Below are positions 61,074 through 64,000 of a stretch of 64,000 nt of DNA, one piece after another. The stretch spans positions 434,001 through 498,000 of the forward strand of contig CAVUAF010000014.1 in assembly GCA_963739375.1 (NCBI GenBank), written 5' to 3'. The notes below the pieces were generated by a model. The model worked only from the letters and a program-made list of their open reading frames with translations. It was not told where the DNA came from and did no database searches. The translations under genes and the position numbers were made by a program. How positions within the stretch are numbered: the stretch's first letter is position 1; each line of letters opens with the position of its first letter. Origin of the DNA: CAVUAF01 sp963739375. Its GTDB lineage: Bacteria > Acidobacteriota > Terriglobia > Terriglobales > Acidobacteriaceae.

Positions 61074-61189
61074 AGCGCTGCCCTGGTAGGCGAGAGCGAT
61101 CCTGACCGCCGGCAGACATAGCGAGTGCACCTGAAGCACGCCATCGAAATCCGGATCCAGCGGGGCGTAACTGGTGAGAAGAGGATTTC
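61074..61189. repeat. ~116-bp direct repeat flanking the beta-propeller gene, copy 2
   Basis: Same as 59591-59706 with a handful of substitutions. Together they bracket the beta-propeller gene and its promoter, 1.48 kb apart. Confidence 0.88.
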
Positions 61190-61248
61190 ACAACAGTTAC
61201 TTCTTTCCTTTGCCAATCCACAGCCATTCAGCCTTAAGATGCGGGGCT

Positions 61249-62622
61249 ATGCCCGAGGATGTTGTAGCCGCAGCGCCTTCCCTGGAACCGTCCACGGCGG
61301 TGCTCATGGCGCCGACGCGCAGCACGCCGGAGCAGGCTGCCGAGTCGTATGGACCGGTCCAGCCGGAGGAGCGCATCGCGCTCATCGACGCGCTGCGTGG
61401 GCTGGCGCTGTTCGGCATTATCGCTGCCAACATGCGCGGCTTTGCGGGTCCGTTCGACGCCTACATGCGCCCGAGCCTGGTGTGGCAGACGCGCACCGAT
61501 TTCTGGGTGCAGGCCTTTGTCGATACGTTCATCCAGGGCAAATTCATCACGCTCTTCGCATTTTTGTTCGGGGTTGGATTCGTGCTGCAGTTCACGCGCG
61601 CTGAGTCGAGGCAAGCACGCTTTGTTCCGACTTATCGCCGCCGTCTTGAAGCTCTGATCTTGCTCGGCGCACTGCACCAGCTGCTGTTCTGGTGGGGCGA
61701 CATCCTGGTGACGTACGGCTTGGGCGGGTTTCTGCTCATTCTGTTCCGCAAACGGCAGAACAAAACCATCCTGCGCTGGGTGCTTTTGCTGATGCTGTTA
61801 CCGGGGGCCGGCATGTCCGGTTACATGCTGTTCCGGATGGCCAAACCGCAAACGCCGCAACGCCTCGAAGAGGGCAGAAAACGCCACGCGGAAGACGAAA
61901 AGAAAAAGCAGTCAGAGCGGCGGAAGGCAATCCAGATATATCAGACGGGCAACTACGTCCAAATCTTTCGCCAACGCCTGCAGGAATTGCCGCAAGTCGA
62001 CAAGATACAGCCGGGCGCCGTGGTGCTCACTTTCCCCATCTTCCTGCTCGGCCTGTGGGTTTTTCGCCAAGGCATCCTTCAGGACCCGGCGGGGAACCGC
62101 CGGCGGCTACGCAGAGCGCTGCTGCTCGGGCTGTTGATCGGCATACCAGCGAACGTCGCAGCCACCTGGCTGCAACATATCGTCCTAGCGCGGCCGTCCC
62201 TCGGCGGCCCCACCACGCTGATGGTCATCACCGTGACGCTCCACCTCTTCGCCCGGCCGACGCTGAGCATGGCGTACGCCTGTGCGGTCGCGCTGCTGTT
62301 TCTGAACGAAACCTGGCGGCGGCGCATGATGCCGTTCGCCGCGATCGGCCGTACCGCGCTGTCGAATTACCTGCTGCAGACCATCGTCTGCACAACCATC
62401 TTCTACGGCTATGGCGGCGGACTCTTTGCGCGCATTCACCTGGCGGCGCTATTCGTCCTTTCGGTCGCGATCTTCGCTCTCCAAGTGCCACTTAGCCAGT
62501 GGTGGCTCGCGCACTACCGCTTCGGTCCGACAGAGTGGCTCTGGCGAACGATGACCTACGGCAAGCCGCCTTCGACGAGGCCTCCAGCACTGGCGGCGGA
62601 ACCTCTTGATAGATTCCCGTAG
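61249..62622 (+). CDS. DUF418 family membrane protein
   Basis: A 457-residue integral membrane protein of about ten helices. The N-terminal part has RIALIDALRGLALFGIIAANMRGFAGPFDAY (DUF418/acyltransferase-like start), then FLFGVGFVLQFTRAE and LLFWWGDILVTYGLGGFLLILF; a charged loop (RLEEGRKRHAEDEKKKQSERRKAIQIY) lies at ~residue 205-235. The C-terminal DUF418 signature is GRTALSNYLLQTIVCTTIFYGYGGGLF and FGPTEWLWRTMTYG. Function unknown; members are often linked to stress and membrane processes. Start ATG 61249. Divergent from the beta-propeller gene. Confidence 0.88.
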   Translation: MPEDVVAAAPSLEPSTAVLMAPTRSTPEQAAESYGPVQPEERIALIDALRGLALFGIIAANMRGFAGPFDAYMRPSLVWQTRTDFWVQAFVDTFIQGKFITLFAFLFGVGFVLQFTRAESRQARFVPTYRRRLEALILLGALHQLLFWWGDILVTYGLGGFLLILFRKRQNKTILRWVLLLMLLPGAGMSGYMLFRMAKPQTPQRLEEGRKRHAEDEKKKQSERRKAIQIYQTGNYVQIFRQRLQELPQVDKIQPGAVVLTFPIFLLGLWVFRQGILQDPAGNRRRLRRALLLGLLIGIPANVAATWLQHIVLARPSLGGPTTLMVITVTLHLFARPTLSMAYACAVALLFLNETWRRRMMPFAAIGRTALSNYLLQTIVCTTIFYGYGGGLFARIHLAALFVLSVAIFALQVPLSQWWLAHYRFGPTEWLWRTMTYGKPPSTRPPALAAEPLDRFP

Positions 62623-62642
62623 ATAAGCCCAGTGCCGCCCCA

Positions 62643-62746
62643 CTTAAGCACTTAGCACTTAGCAGTTAGCTGCTGGCTGCTAGCTGCTAGCTACCAGGGG
62701 GCACCTTCCGCTGGGGCACAAGTCGCAGTGGCTAAGTGCTAACGGC
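62643..62746. repeat. 7-bp tandem repeat with complementary arms (CACTTAG / CTAAGTG)
   Basis: Left arm CACTTAG-CACTTAG-CAGTTAG-CTGCTGG-CTGCTAG units, spacer with GGCACCTTCCGC, right arm GGCTAAGTGCTAACGG upstream of rbfA. Confidence 0.85.
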
Positions 62747-62816
62747 TGCGGGCACGGTGCTATCCTCAACAGCAAGTCCGCGGCGCGAGTCCGCCGCCGG
62801 TGGATGCGAGAACGAG

Positions 62817-63179
62817 ATGCCCGAACAGCGGGGACGCCAACATCACTACGAGCGGCTGGGGGTGGCGCTGCGCGAGGAGATCGCCACCATCGTGGAGGGG
62901 GAACTCACCGACCCGCGGGTGCTGCCGGCGGAGGTGACGGAGGTCCACCTTCTTCCCGACGGCAAATCGGCGTACGTCTTCGTGCAGGTACACGGGGACG
63001 AGGCGCAGGCGCGGGCGGCGCTGGCCGGCCTGCTCTCGGCCAAGAGTTACGTTCGTCACACGCTGGCGGAACGGCTGGGGCTGCGGCATCCGCCGGAACT
63101 GATTTTTGAACTGGACAGGTCGGAGCAATCCGGGGCTAGAATTGAGCAGCTTCTGGACCGCATCAAGAAACGGCGCTGA
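62817..63179 (+). CDS. rbfA: ribosome-binding factor A
   Basis: A 120-residue RbfA, needed for 16S rRNA 5'-end processing and cold adaptation. It has the KH-like pattern RLGVALREEIATIVEGELTDPRV and LPAEVTEVHLLPDGKSAYVFVQVHGDE ... ELIFELDRSEQSGARIEQLLDRI. ATG 62817 chosen over an earlier in-frame start (62736), which would add residues that resemble no homologue. It is the continuation of the rimP-nusA-infB operon, now separated from infB by the inserted 3 kb. Confidence 0.95.
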   Translation: MPEQRGRQHHYERLGVALREEIATIVEGELTDPRVLPAEVTEVHLLPDGKSAYVFVQVHGDEAQARAALAGLLSAKSYVRHTLAERLGLRHPPELIFELDRSEQSGARIEQLLDRIKKRR

Positions 63180-63230
63180 CGGCGCAAAGTCGGGCGGGAC
63201 GCGGCTTTTCCGGGGTAAGGCGAGGCGGGA

Positions 63231-64000
63231 ATGCTCACGGAAGTATTGCGGCAGATCGAGCAGCGGGAACATTTTGTGCTGACGTCGCACGCGCGTCCCG
63301 ACGGCGACGCGATCGGGTCGCTGCTCGCCTGCAGCCAGGTGCTGCGGCAGATGGGGAAGCGCACGCGCGTGGTGCTGCGCGACGGCGTCCCCGTCATCTA
63401 TCACCCGCTGCCCTTCGCCGACCAGGTGGAGCAGGTGGGGCACGTCCACGGCCCGTGCGACGGCGCCATCATCCTGGAGTGCGACAGTGTGCAGCGCACG
63501 CGGGTCGAGGGGCTGGAGCGCCACTTCCTCATCAACATCGACCACCACCATAGCGGGCGGCCGTTCGCGCAGGTCAACTGGATCGATCCCAGCGCCTGCG
63601 CCACGGCGGAGATGATCTACCGGCTGGCGCGGCAGGCGGGGACCACCATCACCCCGGAAATCGCCACCTGCCTGTACACCGCGGTGCTCACCGATACCGG
63701 CTCCTTTGCCTTCAGCGGCACCAACCAGCGCACCTTCGCGCTGGCGCAGGAACTGGTGCGCTGCGGCGCCGACCCGGTGCGGATCGCGCAGAGCGTCTAC
63801 TTTGCGAACCCGCTCTCCAAGATGCGGCTGCTGGGGGCGGCGCTGCGCAACCTGCAACGCGACGGCGCGCTGACCACGATGTTCGTGACCCGCGACGACA
63901 TGGCCCGGTGCGACGCGCTCGAGGAAGACTGCGAAGGGCTGGTGAACTACGCGCTGGGCATCGCGGGAGTGGAGGTGGCGGTGTTTTTCCGCGAGCTGGC
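63231..64000 (+). CDS. nrnA: DHH/DHHA1 phosphoesterase NrnA-like (partial)
   Basis: The 5' part (~256 codons) of a bifunctional oligoribonuclease / pAp phosphatase, running off the right edge. Start ATG 63231 with AGGCGGGA upstream. The DHH-type metal sites are visible: HARPDGDAIGS (residues ~18-28), LECDS (~ 80), IDHHHSGRPFAQVNWID (~103-119) and LYTAVLTDTGSFAFSGT (~145). It degrades short oligoribonucleotides and c-di-AMP-derived pApA. It directly follows rbfA, as in the standard operon. Confidence 0.93.
   Translation, partial: MLTEVLRQIEQREHFVLTSHARPDGDAIGSLLACSQVLRQMGKRTRVVLRDGVPVIYHPLPFADQVEQVGHVHGPCDGAIILECDSVQRTRVEGLERHFLINIDHHHSGRPFAQVNWIDPSACATAEMIYRLARQAGTTITPEIATCLYTAVLTDTGSFAFSGTNQRTFALAQELVRCGADPVRIAQSVYFANPLSKMRLLGAALRNLQRDGALTTMFVTRDDMARCDALEEDCEGLVNYALGIAGVEVAVFFREL

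Noticed and set aside
61125..61604. A separate protein starting in the direct repeat (GTG 61125).
   Set aside because: It runs in a different frame through the DUF418 gene and shows no family pattern.

Overview
The window is GC-rich, densely coded bacterial chromosome, most likely from an Acidobacteriota (Terriglobia-like) genome. The taxonomic call is an inference. It rests on high GC with frequent overlapping start/stop junctions, a DUF2934 protein, an ADOP-type orphan permease remnant, an imuA-imuB-dnaE2 mutasome, and gene-poor islands of dispersed hairpin repeats. No rRNA, tRNA or CRISPR array was recognised. Several conserved genes, including the essential infB and guaB, carry one- or two-base indels. 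This suggests a draft or metagenome-derived consensus with residual errors, so single frameshifts should not be read as biology without checking reads.

Layout. 0-6.2 kb: end of purA, a broken monooxygenase, a 4-OT tautomerase, trpD, a perfect 16-bp parS-like palindrome, a CHASE2 adenylate/guanylate cyclase, and an exported Q-rich protein coupled to an M48 protease. 6.5-11.8 kb: sucC, a VOC protein, sucD, ndk, a beta-CASP MBL protein and rlmB. 11.9-20.2 kb: a thiolase, then the classic envelope/sigma-54 block on the minus strand (LptC/LptA-like protein, lptB, rpoN, hpf) with rapZ divergent from it. 20.3-24.2 kb: MsbA-like exporter, yicC, gmk, rpoZ. 24.3-29.2 kb: M14 peptidase, a CmcI-like protein and an APC permease. 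29.3-35.6 kb: the mutasome on the minus strand, with dnaE2 riddled with frameshifts. 35.9-42.3 kb: DUF2934, a response regulator, cytochrome c maturation (ccmF, ccmH, a CcmI-like protein and a surface protein) and an MFS transporter. 42.5-48.9 kb: vanZ-like, guaB, an exported MBL hydrolase, an ABC-2 exporter pair and a PD-(D/E)XK nuclease. 48.9-52.7 kb: a repeat island followed by what I read as an integron gene-cassette remnant without integrase (three genes, one complete attC-like site) and a LuxR-type regulator. 52.9-53.7 kb: a deleted ADOP permease. 54-64 kb: rimP-nusA-infB-DUF503 ... rbfA-nrnA, with a beta-propeller lipoprotein and a DUF418 membrane protein inserted in the middle.

Two things stand out. 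(1) More than 25 loci carry short tandem repeats of a 7- or 8-bp unit. Most are built as two mutually complementary arms (cruciform-capable), each locus has its own unit sequence, and many overlap a gene's stop codon. Several sit in frame inside imuA, imuB and dnaE2. (2) A lower-GC segment at 50.1-52.1 kb shows integron-cassette architecture and carries a translationally coupled NYN-domain nuclease plus helical partner, a candidate uncharacterised two-gene system.
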